DNA of 49,190 nucleotides. It comes from JBCDCB01 sp039182735. GTDB taxonomy: Bacteria; Planctomycetota; Phycisphaerae; Phycisphaerales; UBA1924. Within the stretch, counting starts at the first letter, position 1. Every line of letters begins with the position of its first letter. Below, one piece after another: positions 17,741-26,033 of this stretch. The notes under the pieces were generated by a model. That model saw nothing but the letters and a program-made list of their open reading frames with translations. It had not been told where the DNA came from and did not search any database. The position numbers and the translations under genes are program-made. The stretch is taken from the NCBI GenBank assembly GCA_039182735.1, contig JBCDCB010000023.1, forward strand, positions 1 to 49,190, given 5' to 3'.

Positions 17741-18697
17741 TTAGCGTTGGCCGGCGGGCGTCGTGCCCCCGAGCCGCACGACCCGCAGTTTGGCGGAGCG
17801 TGCGCGTGGATTCTGTTGCACTTCGGTGTCGTCCCCGGTGATCGGGCTCGGGGTGAGCACGGTGCCGAGTCGGCGTTGCTTGACGGATGCGAAGGCCTGC
17901 TTGACCAGCCGATCTTCGAGGGAATGGAAAGAGATGATCCCGACGCGGGCGCCGGGCGCGAGCCAGACGCCGGCACCGGTTGCGATCTGGGCGGCTGCGC
18001 GGGTGACGGACTCGAGCAACGCCGAGAGGCTCCCGAGTTCGTCGTTGACGGCGATCCGCAGGGCCTGGAACGTGCGCGTAGCGGGATCGATCCGCTCACG
18101 AGGATTCGGACCGCCGACCGCAGCATGGACCACCCGCGCGAGCGCCATCGTGGATGTCATCGGCGAAGCCTCTCGTTCGCGTGCAATCTTCGCGGCGATC
18201 CGGTTGGCGTTGCGGTCCTCGCCGAACCGGCGGATGATCTCCGCAAGTTCGGGCTCCGGGAGGCGGTTGACGAGATCCGCCGCGGACTCCCCGCGGGTGC
18301 GGTCGTACCGCATGTCGAGCGGGCCGTCGCGTTTGAAGCTGAAGCCACGATCCGGGTCATCGACGTGGGGCGAGGCGAAGCCGAGGTCGGCGAGCACGAC
18401 GTGCGCCGTGATACCGGCTTCGCGGGCCTTGCGCGGGGTCTCCGCGAAGTTCCCCTGCCATGGAACGATCGGCACGCCGGGGGCCTCGGACGCGACACGA
18501 TCGCTCGCGCGTTCGAGATTCGAAGCGTCCAGATCGTTGATGATGACCCTGCCCTCAAGCCCGACGCGCTGCGCGATGGCGGCGGCGTGCCCGCCGAGCC
18601 CCGCGGTGCAGTCGATCGCGGTCTCGCCAGGCTGCGGGGCGAGCGGATCGAGCACGCGTTCGTGCAGCACCGGGATGTGTGCGTCGGGCGTGGGCAC
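17741..18697 (-). CDS. rsmH: 16S rRNA (cytosine-1402-N4)-methyltransferase RsmH (MraW)
   Basis: 318 residues from a GTG at 18697, chosen because the conserved HIPVLHERVL start follows within ten residues; a longer frame to 18745 would run almost into the divergent gene. Family motifs are clear: IDCTAGLGGH (SAM-binding loop), GFSFKRDGPLDMRYD, the EDRNANRIA region and the ISFHSLEDRLVKQ segment. RsmH methylates C1402 of 16S rRNA in the decoding centre and is classically the first or second gene of the mra/dcw division cluster, as here, where LysM, ftsL-like and ftsI genes follow on the same strand. Confidence 0.96.
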   Translation of the reverse strand: MPTPDAHIPVLHERVLDPLAPQPGETAIDCTAGLGGHAAAIAQRVGLEGRVIINDLDASNLERASDRVASEAPGVPIVPWQGNFAETPRKAREAGITAHVVLADLGFASPHVDDPDRGFSFKRDGPLDMRYDRTRGESAADLVNRLPEPELAEIIRRFGEDRNANRIAAKIAREREASPMTSTMALARVVHAAVGGPNPRERIDPATRTFQALRIAVNDELGSLSALLESVTRAAAQIATGAGVWLAPGARVGIISFHSLEDRLVKQAFASVKQRRLGTVLTPSPITGDDTEVQQNPRARSAKLRVVRLGGTTPAGQR

Positions 18698-18747
18698 GGC
18701 GGCAGCGTAGCCGCAACGCGGGATGCCCCGATCCCTAAACTCCACCG

Positions 18748-19776
18748 ATGCGCCGACTGACTCCCCTGCTCGCGTTGTGCCCGCTCGTGCTGAGCGGCTG
18801 TTTGCCGAACCGCGTCGTGCTGGACCTGGCGCCGGGCGATGGGGAGTTCGAGCGGTCGGTGGTGCTCACGGAACCGTCCGGGACCGGGGAATCGGATGGT
18901 CTGATCGTGCTGATCCCGCTGGACGGGTTCATCGGGCTGACGCCGAGCCCCGGGCTGTTCCAAGGCCGCGGGAACGCGGTTGACGGCGTCGTGGCCCGCC
19001 TGCGCGAGGCGGAGCGCGACCCCGACGTGCGCGCGGTCGTCCTGCGGATCAACTCCCCCGGGGGCACGGCGAGCGCGAGCGAGACGCTGGCGAGCGAGAT
19101 CGAGGCTTTCCGCGCTCGGACCGGCAAACCGATCATCGCGTCGTGCGCCGAGGTGACGACGAGCGGCGGGTACTACGCGGCGCTTTCTTGCGACGCCATC
19201 GTCGCCCAGCCGAGCACGATCCTCGGATCGATCGGTGTGATCGTGCAGACATTCAACGTGAGCGAGGCGATGCGCCGCCTCGGGATCGAGGGGCGCGCGG
19301 TGACGTCGCGTTCGAACAAAGATATCGCGAACCCATTCGAATCGCCCGAGGAGGCGCATTACGAGTTGCTGCAGGAAATGGTGGACGGGCTGTACGCGCA
19401 GTTCGTGGACCACGTTCGCAAGCACCGCGACGCGATCGAGGCGTCGCGCCTCGACGAACTGACTGATGGACGGGTGCTCCTCGCGGAGACGGCGCTCGAG
19501 GCGGGGCTGATCGACGCCGTCGGCGGCGTGCACGACGCGATGCGCCGGGCGATGGGGCTCGCGGATCTCGAGTCGGCGTCGCTCGTGGCGTACCACACCG
19601 AAGGCCGCCCCGTGCGGACACCCTACGCGAGCGCGATCTCGCTCGACCCGTCGATCTCCTCGAACAGTGGTGGCACCGTGAACGAAGTGAACCTTGTCCA
19701 GTTCCGCTTCGGCGCGGGCGCACCGGACGCGCTCTCGCCGGGGTTCTACTACCTGTGGTGGCCCGGCATGCCGTGA
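18748..19776 (+). CDS. SppA-type signal peptide peptidase (S49), lipoprotein
   Basis: 342 residues with a lipobox LSGC (Cys18), so it is a lipid-anchored protease rather than a transmembrane one. The S49 family core is present: LRINSPGGT, the nucleophile Ser139 in TTSGGYYAA, and the general-base Lys191 in RSNKD. The 52-residue spacing between Ser and Lys matches the single-domain SppA of Bacillus. The enzyme digests cleaved signal peptides in the membrane. The next gene encodes an OmpH/Skp-like protein, giving an envelope-maintenance pair. Its start lies back to back with rsmH. Confidence 0.92.
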   Translation: MRRLTPLLALCPLVLSGCLPNRVVLDLAPGDGEFERSVVLTEPSGTGESDGLIVLIPLDGFIGLTPSPGLFQGRGNAVDGVVARLREAERDPDVRAVVLRINSPGGTASASETLASEIEAFRARTGKPIIASCAEVTTSGGYYAALSCDAIVAQPSTILGSIGVIVQTFNVSEAMRRLGIEGRAVTSRSNKDIANPFESPEEAHYELLQEMVDGLYAQFVDHVRKHRDAIEASRLDELTDGRVLLAETALEAGLIDAVGGVHDAMRRAMGLADLESASLVAYHTEGRPVRTPYASAISLDPSISSNSGGTVNEVNLVQFRFGAGAPDALSPGFYYLWWPGMP

Positions 19777-19812
19777 ATCGGTGCCACGCCTCCCGACCGT
19801 TGGAGTTTCTTG

Positions 19813-20406
19813 ATGAAGCATCCCGATCGAAGTGTGTTTTCGGCAGCGCTGATCGCGGCGAGCGTGATCGTTGCCGCCGTGGTCATCCGTCCCGCGCCCG
19901 CGACCTACGCCGCCGCGTCGAACGACATCGCGGTGTGCGCGGTCTTCCGCATTGTGGACGAGTTGATGAGCTCAGAGCGCTACCTCCCGCAGCGGGAGGC
20001 GCTTGAGCGTCGGCTGCGCGACGAGAAACTCGCCCCGCTCGCGGAGGAGATGGAGGACCTCGAACTGCGCAGCCGCGAAGCGGACGAGGACGAGCGATCC
20101 GGCTTGCAGCGTGAGGCGTTCCGCCTGCGCCAGCGTGCGCAGCGCATCGAGAACGAGATCCGACAGGAGATCGAGGCGCTGCTGGTGGTGCAGCTTCGCG
20201 AGTGCTACGAACTCGTGCGTTCGTCAGCGGTCGCGGTCGCAGATGACCTGGGCTACACCTACGTGATGTCTTCGCTGGATCCCGAAGAAGAGATCAAGGC
20301 CGACACGGTGAACCGGTTTTTGCAGGGCGGTCTCGGTCGCCCCATGCTGATGAGCCCGGAAGACGCCGACATCACCGAGGACGTGCGCTCGGACCTGAAA
20401 CTCTGA
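19813..20406 (+). CDS. OmpH/Skp-family periplasmic chaperone-like protein
   Basis: 197 residues from the ATG at 19813, preceded by TGGAG at 19801-19805; a TTG one codon earlier is not needed. The N-terminus is a hydrophobic signal segment followed by AVCAVFRIVDELMSS, like the start of mature Skp/OmpH. Next comes a long charged helix (about 55-125) that would form the coiled-coil arms of Skp, then a short Tyr/Val C-terminal strand region. Skp-type trimers hold unfolded outer-membrane proteins in the periplasm. Similarity is in topology and charge pattern, not in a single catalytic motif, so the family call is moderate. Confidence 0.65.
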   Translation: MKHPDRSVFSAALIAASVIVAAVVIRPAPATYAAASNDIAVCAVFRIVDELMSSERYLPQREALERRLRDEKLAPLAEEMEDLELRSREADEDERSGLQREAFRLRQRAQRIENEIRQEIEALLVVQLRECYELVRSSAVAVADDLGYTYVMSSLDPEEEIKADTVNRFLQGGLGRPMLMSPEDADITEDVRSDLKL

Positions 20407-20410
20407 ATCG

Positions 20411-21127
20411 TCACGCCGCGTGCGCACCGAGCAACGCGATCAGGTGTTCGGTGAACAAGGCTTTGACGACGCTCATCGGAGGCGGCTCGGCTGCCAATCG
20501 CTCGATGCTGGTGACCTCGCGACCCGCGAGCCCGCAGGGCACGATCAGGTCGAAGTGCCGCAAGTCGGTCGTCACGTTGAGCGCGAGCCCGTGCATAGAG
20601 ATCCATCGGCGAACACGCACGCCGACAGCGCACACCTTGCGACCGTCCACCCACACGCCCGTCGCGCCGTCATCGCGGACGCCGCGAAGACCGAAGTCGC
20701 GCAGCGTGCGGATGGCTGACTCCTCGAGCAGGCGCATGTACGCATGGATGCGCAGCCCCGCGCGGTTCAGATCAATGATCGGGTAGGCGACGAGCTGGCC
20801 GGGCCCGTGGTACGTGATGTCGCCACCACGATCGGTTGCCTCGACCTCCACGCCCGCCTGCCGCAGGTCGGCGTCGCTGGCGAGCAGGTGCGAGCGTGCG
20901 TCGGGTCGCCGGCTGATGGTGATGACCGGCGGATCGTGCTCGAGCAGCAAGACGGTGCCGAGCAGCGGCGCGCCCGACTCACGCGCGCGCATGACCTCGG
21001 CGTGGCGCTCGAGTTGGATCTCGTAGGCGTGGCGGTACGGCAGCGAGCCAAGATCCTCGATGCGGATATCGAGACGCTGGTTGGTCGGCGACGCGGGATG
21101 CACGTGCAAGGCTAGGCCGACGTTCAC
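20411..21127 (-). CDS. lipB: Octanoyl-[acyl-carrier protein] transferase LipB
   Basis: 238 residues from a GTG at 21127 that overlaps the stop of the upstream glycosyltransferase gene (GTGA), which favours translational coupling. LipB signatures are intact: RGGDITYHGPGQ (100-111), the catalytic Lys164 in GRKVCAVG, SMHGLALNV, and the acyl-accepting Cys198 in VPCGLAG. The enzyme moves octanoyl groups from acyl carrier protein to lipoyl domains in the first step of lipoate synthesis. The partner lipA is not in the window, and pairing with a glycosyltransferase is unusual. Confidence 0.96.
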   Translation of the reverse strand: MNVGLALHVHPASPTNQRLDIRIEDLGSLPYRHAYEIQLERHAEVMRARESGAPLLGTVLLLEHDPPVITISRRPDARSHLLASDADLRQAGVEVEATDRGGDITYHGPGQLVAYPIIDLNRAGLRIHAYMRLLEESAIRTLRDFGLRGVRDDGATGVWVDGRKVCAVGVRVRRWISMHGLALNVTTDLRHFDLIVPCGLAGREVTSIERLAAEPPPMSVVKALFTEHLIALLGAHAA

Positions 21128-22668
21128 CGTCGGTACGACACGCGCGGGGCGGTCGTGACGCTGAGCATGCGGATGGCGGCTTCGTATTCCTGCACGCACT
21201 TTTTCGCGGCGCCGTGCCAGGTGATATTGCGCAGCTCCATCATGCCGTGCTCGCTGAGCGTCTGGCTGAGCGGTGGGTGGCGGAGAACGGCGACGATTTT
21301 ATTGGCCATCTCGTCGGTGTCCCAGAAGTCCACCTTGAGCGCGTGCGTGAGCACCTCGGAGACGCCCGACTGCTTGGAGATGATCGTCGGGACGTCGTGG
21401 CTCATGGCTTCGAGCGGCGCGATGCCGAAGGGTTCGCTCACGCTGGGCATCACGTAGCAGTCCGCCATCTTGAAGACGCGTTGCACGTCGGCGCCGCGGA
21501 GGAACCCGGTGAAGAGGACCTTGTGCCCGATGCCCATTTCGGCGGCGAGTTCGATCATGCGGCGCGCCATGTCGCCGTCGCCCGCGACGAGGAACTTGAC
21601 GTTCTCGATCTTCTCGAGCACGCGCTTGGCGGCGCCGATGAAGTACTCGGGCCCCTTCTGCATCGTGATGCGCCCGAGGAAGAGCACGATCTTGTCGCGC
21701 GGGCGGATGACGTCTTCGCCGTCCACGCGCATGGGCCCGCCCTGCTCGACGCCGTTGTAGACGACGCGGATCTTGTCGCTCGGCACGCCGTAGCGGAACG
21801 TGCAGATCGACTTGGTGAGCATGCTGACGGCGATGACGCGGACGGCGCCGTGCATCCCGCGTCGTTCGAGGTCGTAGATGCGCTGGTTGACGTGTACGCC
21901 CGAGCGATCAAACTCGGTGCTGTGGATGTGCGCGACGAGCGGCTTGCCGGTGACGCTCGCGAGCGCGAGCCCGGCGGGGTAGGTCATCCAGTCGTGCGCA
22001 TGGATCACGTCGAACGACATGTCGCGGCAGAGACGCACGGCGAGCCTCGCGTAGCGCTGCGCATCGCCCACGACATCACCCGCGTAGTCGCTGCCGGCGG
22101 CGCGGGGGCCCATGTCTTCGGCCTCTCCGACCAGCCCGGCGTCGAGCGCGGCGAAGGCCTCGTCGGGCACCCACACACCCGCTCGCTGCAGCGCTACGAG
22201 TTCGGCGCGTTTCGCTTCGATCGCGGTACGCGTCACCTTGCCGCCTTCGGTGGTTTCGAAGGCTCGCAGGACCTTGTCCATGCCCGGGTAGACGCTGCCG
22301 AAGTCGGCATCGAGCCCGAGGAACTTGGTGTGCGGGAAGCCCTCGACGCTGAAGGACTCGGTGCGTGTTTCGCGCGGGGGTCGCGGGTCCTCGGCGCTCG
22401 ACACGGGCAGCGTGCTGGCCTCGGACGCGCCAGTCGGCGGGGGCAGCGGACCGGAGACGCCGGGCTCGCCGCCGACGCTCGGGGGCAGCTCTTCGCTGGG
22501 CGCAATGAGGCTGACGTGGGAGGAGTGCGTGGGGTCAACGGGGCGCGGCAGAACGAACAGCACCTCGTGACCGAGGTCGTCGAGGGCCTTGGTCAGCCCG
22601 TGGCAGGCCGTGCCCAGTCCGCCGCTGATGAACGGCGGGAATTCCCATCCCAGCATCAAAATGCGCAT
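21124..22668 (-). CDS. GT4/GT-B glycosyltransferase with two internal insertions
   Basis: 514 residues. The start MRILMLGWEFPPFISGGLGT and DVIHAHDWMTYPAG are typical of GT-B glycosyltransferases of the GT4/glycogen-synthase type. The C-terminal half carries the sugar-nucleotide site with EPFGIAPLEAM (the E-x7-E pattern). Two stretches interrupt the N-terminal Rossmann domain: a Pro/Ser/Glu-rich linker (about 60-110) and a charged helical insert (about 140-190). It transfers a sugar from a nucleotide donor in the cytoplasm; whether the product is glycogen, trehalose or a surface glycan cannot be told, since no glg or wall-glycan genes adjoin. It is followed by lipB with a 4-base overlap. Confidence 0.85.
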   Translation of the reverse strand: MRILMLGWEFPPFISGGLGTACHGLTKALDDLGHEVLFVLPRPVDPTHSSHVSLIAPSEELPPSVGGEPGVSGPLPPPTGASEASTLPVSSAEDPRPPRETRTESFSVEGFPHTKFLGLDADFGSVYPGMDKVLRAFETTEGGKVTRTAIEAKRAELVALQRAGVWVPDEAFAALDAGLVGEAEDMGPRAAGSDYAGDVVGDAQRYARLAVRLCRDMSFDVIHAHDWMTYPAGLALASVTGKPLVAHIHSTEFDRSGVHVNQRIYDLERRGMHGAVRVIAVSMLTKSICTFRYGVPSDKIRVVYNGVEQGGPMRVDGEDVIRPRDKIVLFLGRITMQKGPEYFIGAAKRVLEKIENVKFLVAGDGDMARRMIELAAEMGIGHKVLFTGFLRGADVQRVFKMADCYVMPSVSEPFGIAPLEAMSHDVPTIISKQSGVSEVLTHALKVDFWDTDEMANKIVAVLRHPPLSQTLSEHGMMELRNITWHGAAKKCVQEYEAAIRMLSVTTAPRVSYRR

Positions 22669-22777
22669 GCGCCGCGCGTCCGGTCTTCGAGGGGGTGATG
22701 CCGGGAATCCGGCTTCGAAACGCCTTTACAAATACGTGGCGGCAGTCTAACGCCCCGTTGGGCGCGTGCCACCGGAA

Positions 22778-23248
22778 TCAGTCCTCTTCAGGCGCCATGT
22801 CGCCGCGTTCGCGGAAGACGGCGTCGAAGGCGAGGACGCAGGCGGCGAGTCGTTTGCCGTCGTGCTCGCCGAGCGCCCCCGGCTCGACCGGGAGCGCCTG
22901 CCGGAAGACGTAGAGCATGCGCTGGTCGCGGAAGTGCTCCATAGGCCCGAGCTGCCCGCCCGACCAGCCGAGATCCACGAGTTCTTCGTCGATCATGTCG
23001 GCGAGATCGTCCTTCGTCCACATGAGATCGGCCTCGATGGACTGGCTCAGGTAGCGGTCCTCGGTGGTCCACGACGCCCACAGGCGGTCGCCCTCGAGCT
23101 CGATCCGGTAATCGACCGGCGACGGCGCCTCCTTGGCGCGGCACACCAGCGACGACTCGTCCGCACGCACCGACTCGAAGACGCTCGAAGCCTCGGCGTG
23201 CGTGGCGGCGCTCGAAAGGGCGGCGGTCAGGTTCGTCGCTGTCGTCAT
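22778..23248 (-). CDS. Conserved-looking hypothetical protein
   Basis: 156 residues from the ATG at 23248, supported by GGAGGA about eight bases upstream. No signal peptide, transmembrane segment or catalytic motif is visible. The middle (residues about 35-115) reads as a beta-rich domain with YRIELEGDRLWASW and charged helices, ending with RQALPVEPG. I do not recognise a family. It is acidic and soluble. It is divergent from prmC and lies 109 bases upstream of the glycosyltransferase start on the same strand. Confidence 0.6.
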   Translation of the reverse strand: MTTATNLTAALSSAATHAEASSVFESVRADESSLVCRAKEAPSPVDYRIELEGDRLWASWTTEDRYLSQSIEADLMWTKDDLADMIDEELVDLGWSGGQLGPMEHFRDQRMLYVFRQALPVEPGALGEHDGKRLAACVLAFDAVFRERGDMAPEED

Positions 23249-23322
23249 GCTCACTCCTCCGGATGCGGGGCGATCGGGCAAATGTAGGCCGCTCGCCTAT
23301 GCTGCGCGAGAAGGGAGCCTCG

Positions 23323-24240
23323 GTGCCCGACACAACTTCCACCTCTCAGCGCGGCGGCGCGTGGACCACACGCAGGCTCCTCGCGTGGATGGGCGAGGCG
23401 TTCACCGAGCGCGGCCTCGACTCGCCGCGATTGTGCGCCGAGATGCTGCTCGCGCACGTGCTCGGGTGCAAGCGGCTCTCGCTCTATGTAGACGCCGACC
23501 GCCCGGCGACACCGATCGAACGGGAGACCCTGCGCGGCCTGGTCTCGCGAGCGCTCAAGCACGAGCCGATCCAGTACCTGATCGGCGAGGGCTGGTTCTT
23601 CGGGCTGCCCTTCTCGGTGGACCGTCGCGTGCTGATCCCGCGACCGTCGAGCGAGGGGATCGTGGAGCACGTGCTGCAGCACGCGCGGGTCTCGCCGGGC
23701 TTCGAACGCGGGCTGATCGCCGACGTCTGCACGGGGTCAGGCTGCCTGGGGATCGCGATCGCGCGCAACCTGAAGGGCGCGCGCGTCGTGCTGACGGATC
23801 TCTCTCGCGACGCGTTGGAGGTCGCGGCGCACAACGCGGATCGCCACGGCGTGCGCGAGCGCGTGTCGCTGCTGGAGGGCGACTTGCTCGACCCGCTGCG
23901 CGCGCACAACGAGGTGCGGGCCTCGGGCGGGCTGCACGCGCTGATCGCGAACCCGCCCTACATCCCCGATCACGAGTGGGCGTCGGTCGAGGCGAACGTG
24001 AAGGATCACGAGCCCGAATCGGCGCTGCGTGGGGGTGAGGACGGGATGCGATTCGTTGCGGCTCTCATCGAGGGCGGGCCCGAACTGCTGCGCGGGGGCG
24101 GGCAGCTGCTCATCGAGTTCGCGGCGTGCACGCGCGACGAGGTGCTCCGGCGCGCACGCGGGCACGAGTTGCTTACCGATGCGCGTGTGATGGACGATCT
24201 CGACGGGTTGCCGCGGGTCCTGGTGGCGACGCGCCGCTAG
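23323..24240 (+). CDS. prmC: Peptide chain release factor N5-glutamine methyltransferase PrmC (HemK)
   Basis: 305 residues from a GTG at 23323, chosen because GGGAG lies five bases upstream; an ATG at 23299 would add eight residues. The N-terminal helical substrate domain ends with HEPIQYLIG, followed by a class I methyltransferase domain with DVCTGSGCLGIA and the hallmark NPPYIPD. PrmC methylates the GGQ glutamine of release factors RF1 and RF2 in the cytoplasm. It often follows prfA, but prfA is not here; the neighbours are an unrelated hypothetical gene and a convergent regulator. Confidence 0.93.
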   Translation: MPDTTSTSQRGGAWTTRRLLAWMGEAFTERGLDSPRLCAEMLLAHVLGCKRLSLYVDADRPATPIERETLRGLVSRALKHEPIQYLIGEGWFFGLPFSVDRRVLIPRPSSEGIVEHVLQHARVSPGFERGLIADVCTGSGCLGIAIARNLKGARVVLTDLSRDALEVAAHNADRHGVRERVSLLEGDLLDPLRAHNEVRASGGLHALIANPPYIPDHEWASVEANVKDHEPESALRGGEDGMRFVAALIEGGPELLRGGGQLLIEFAACTRDEVLRRARGHELLTDARVMDDLDGLPRVLVATRR

Positions 24241-24243
24241 CGA

Positions 24244-25920
24244 TCAGGCCTGGTCGCCGGCGATCGCGCCGCGGACCTCGTCCACCAGCTTGGTCGCCTG
24301 GAAGGGTTTGAAGAGGACGGAGCGGAGGCCTTCCTGGCTCGCGCGGACGATGGTGTGGTTGGGGTCGTAGCCGAACCCGGTGACGAGGATGACAGGGACG
24401 CTTTCGCTCGCGCGTTTGGCCGCGGAGAAGACGTCGTACCCGGTCGTGCCGTCGCCGAGATTGATGTCGGAAATGATGACGTGGAATCCCTCGTCGGCGT
24501 CGTGGGTCAGGGCCCACTGTTCGAGCAGCGCGAGGGCGGAGGCACCGGAATCGCACGCGACAACGGACGCGCCGCGCTTTTCGAGCACGTCACGCATCGT
24601 CGAGCGGATAGCGTGCTCGTCGTCCACGACGAGGATGCGCCGCGATTCGAGGATCGGGTCCACCGAGGCGCCGGCGATGGCTTCTTCGACGCCGAGCAGG
24701 GTCTGCGGCCCCGCCCCGACGCGTTCGATGCGCCGCCGGATCGATTCCGTATCGCGGAGGATCTGATCGAGGTGGTCCTGAGCGCGGTCGTCGCCGGCGC
24801 TCTCGCGTTTCATCGCCTGGACTTCTTCGATGAGGTGCTCGATGGGCTTGCTGACCTCGCCGGCGATGGTGCCGCTCGCGCGAGCGGAAGTGCTGGTGCG
24901 TTCGGCGAGCAGGAGCTGGAGCATGTGCAGCGCGAGCGCGACGTAGTGCCCGAAGAGCTCAGCGAACTGGAGATCGGGTTCGCTGAAAGCGTTTGGCTCA
25001 GCGCGTTCGATGTCGAAGACGCCGACGACCTCGTCGAAGAGCTTGAGCGGGACGGTGATCGAGGAGCCCGCGTTCTCCATCCCAACGACGTAGCGTTCCT
25101 CGCTGCTGGTGTCGGGGCAGAGGTAGCTCTCGCCGGTGACGGCGACGAACCCGCTGATGCCGTTTTTCTCGGCGAGGGCGTAGAGTTCGATATCGCGGGC
25201 GGCGTCGGGCATGCCGTGCGACATGACGAGCTCGAGCGCATTCGTCGAGCGGTTCAGCAGGCGGATCGCGAAGTGATCGAACTCGAGCAGTTCGTGCGCC
25301 GAGGCGACGACGCGCTGTTCGAGCAACTCGAGACGCTGCGCGGCGTTCAGCTCGGCAACCGACTTCGCATCGAAGTGCAAAAGCTCGTCGCCCGCGGCGT
25401 TCAGCGCGTTGATCTTCGCGGAGAACCCCTCGCGTTCGCTGACGTCGCGCACGATCGACGCGAAGTGCGTTGCGAGCCCGGTCTCGCTCACCCGGAGCGG
25501 CGCGTAGCCGATTTCATACGCGCGCTCGTCTTCTGTCCGTCGGATCTCGTTCGGCGGGAGCGTGCGCTTCGGGCGGACGCGGTCCGCGCACCCCTTGAAC
25601 ACGCGTTCCTGGATCCGCTCGGGCAGGGCGTCGAAGGCGTTGTTCGACCACAGGCGGCTGCCGGCGTCGTCGCAGACACACAGCCCGTCACGCAGCCCGT
25701 GCAACAGTTCGCTGCTGAGCAGCGAGACCAACGCGCGTTCGAGCGGGAGGAATGACCCTGACGAAATCAGCACGGCGTCGGCCGGCCCGGCGCCGAGGCG
25801 CTGCACCGCCTCGCTCGAGACCACCTGTTCGACCTCGACCTCGCCGCCGAGCGCTTCGATGATGGGCGCGGGGATCCCCTCGACGTCCACGATCAACAGC
25901 CTGGGTGTACGCGGGTCCAT
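24244..25920 (-). CDS. PAS-GAF-degenerate HisKA-receiver hybrid regulator
   Basis: 558 residues from the ATG at 25920. Order: an N-terminal receiver-like fold without phosphorylation site (about 7-60, RLLIVDVEG); a PAS-like segment (about 70-165); a GAF domain (about 185-340, with SHGMPDA and PLKLFDEVVGVFDIE); then a helical pair (about 348-400) that looks like a HisKA dimerisation domain but reads TIAGEVSKPI where AHE should be, so the phospho-accepting His is Gly. No HATPase domain follows. A complete receiver (about 427-555) has DDE, Asp485, Thr514 and Lys538. It is cytoplasmic; the last domain can take a phosphate from another kinase, but this protein cannot phosphorylate itself. It may bind a signal with PAS/GAF and gate the receiver. 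Confidence 0.85.
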   Translation of the reverse strand: MDPRTPRLLIVDVEGIPAPIIEALGGEVEVEQVVSSEAVQRLGAGPADAVLISSGSFLPLERALVSLLSSELLHGLRDGLCVCDDAGSRLWSNNAFDALPERIQERVFKGCADRVRPKRTLPPNEIRRTEDERAYEIGYAPLRVSETGLATHFASIVRDVSEREGFSAKINALNAAGDELLHFDAKSVAELNAAQRLELLEQRVVASAHELLEFDHFAIRLLNRSTNALELVMSHGMPDAARDIELYALAEKNGISGFVAVTGESYLCPDTSSEERYVVGMENAGSSITVPLKLFDEVVGVFDIERAEPNAFSEPDLQFAELFGHYVALALHMLQLLLAERTSTSARASGTIAGEVSKPIEHLIEEVQAMKRESAGDDRAQDHLDQILRDTESIRRRIERVGAGPQTLLGVEEAIAGASVDPILESRRILVVDDEHAIRSTMRDVLEKRGASVVACDSGASALALLEQWALTHDADEGFHVIISDINLGDGTTGYDVFSAAKRASESVPVILVTGFGYDPNHTIVRASQEGLRSVLFKPFQATKLVDEVRGAIAGDQA

Positions 25921-26033
25921 GAGCCGGCGTATCTTGGACCGGCGCGGAGCCCCATTCAACCCGGCTCGTTTGCCCTGCCGATGTTTGAGTTGCCGTCGGG
26001 AACCGCTCGGGCCTGAGAGGGAACCAACAGGAC

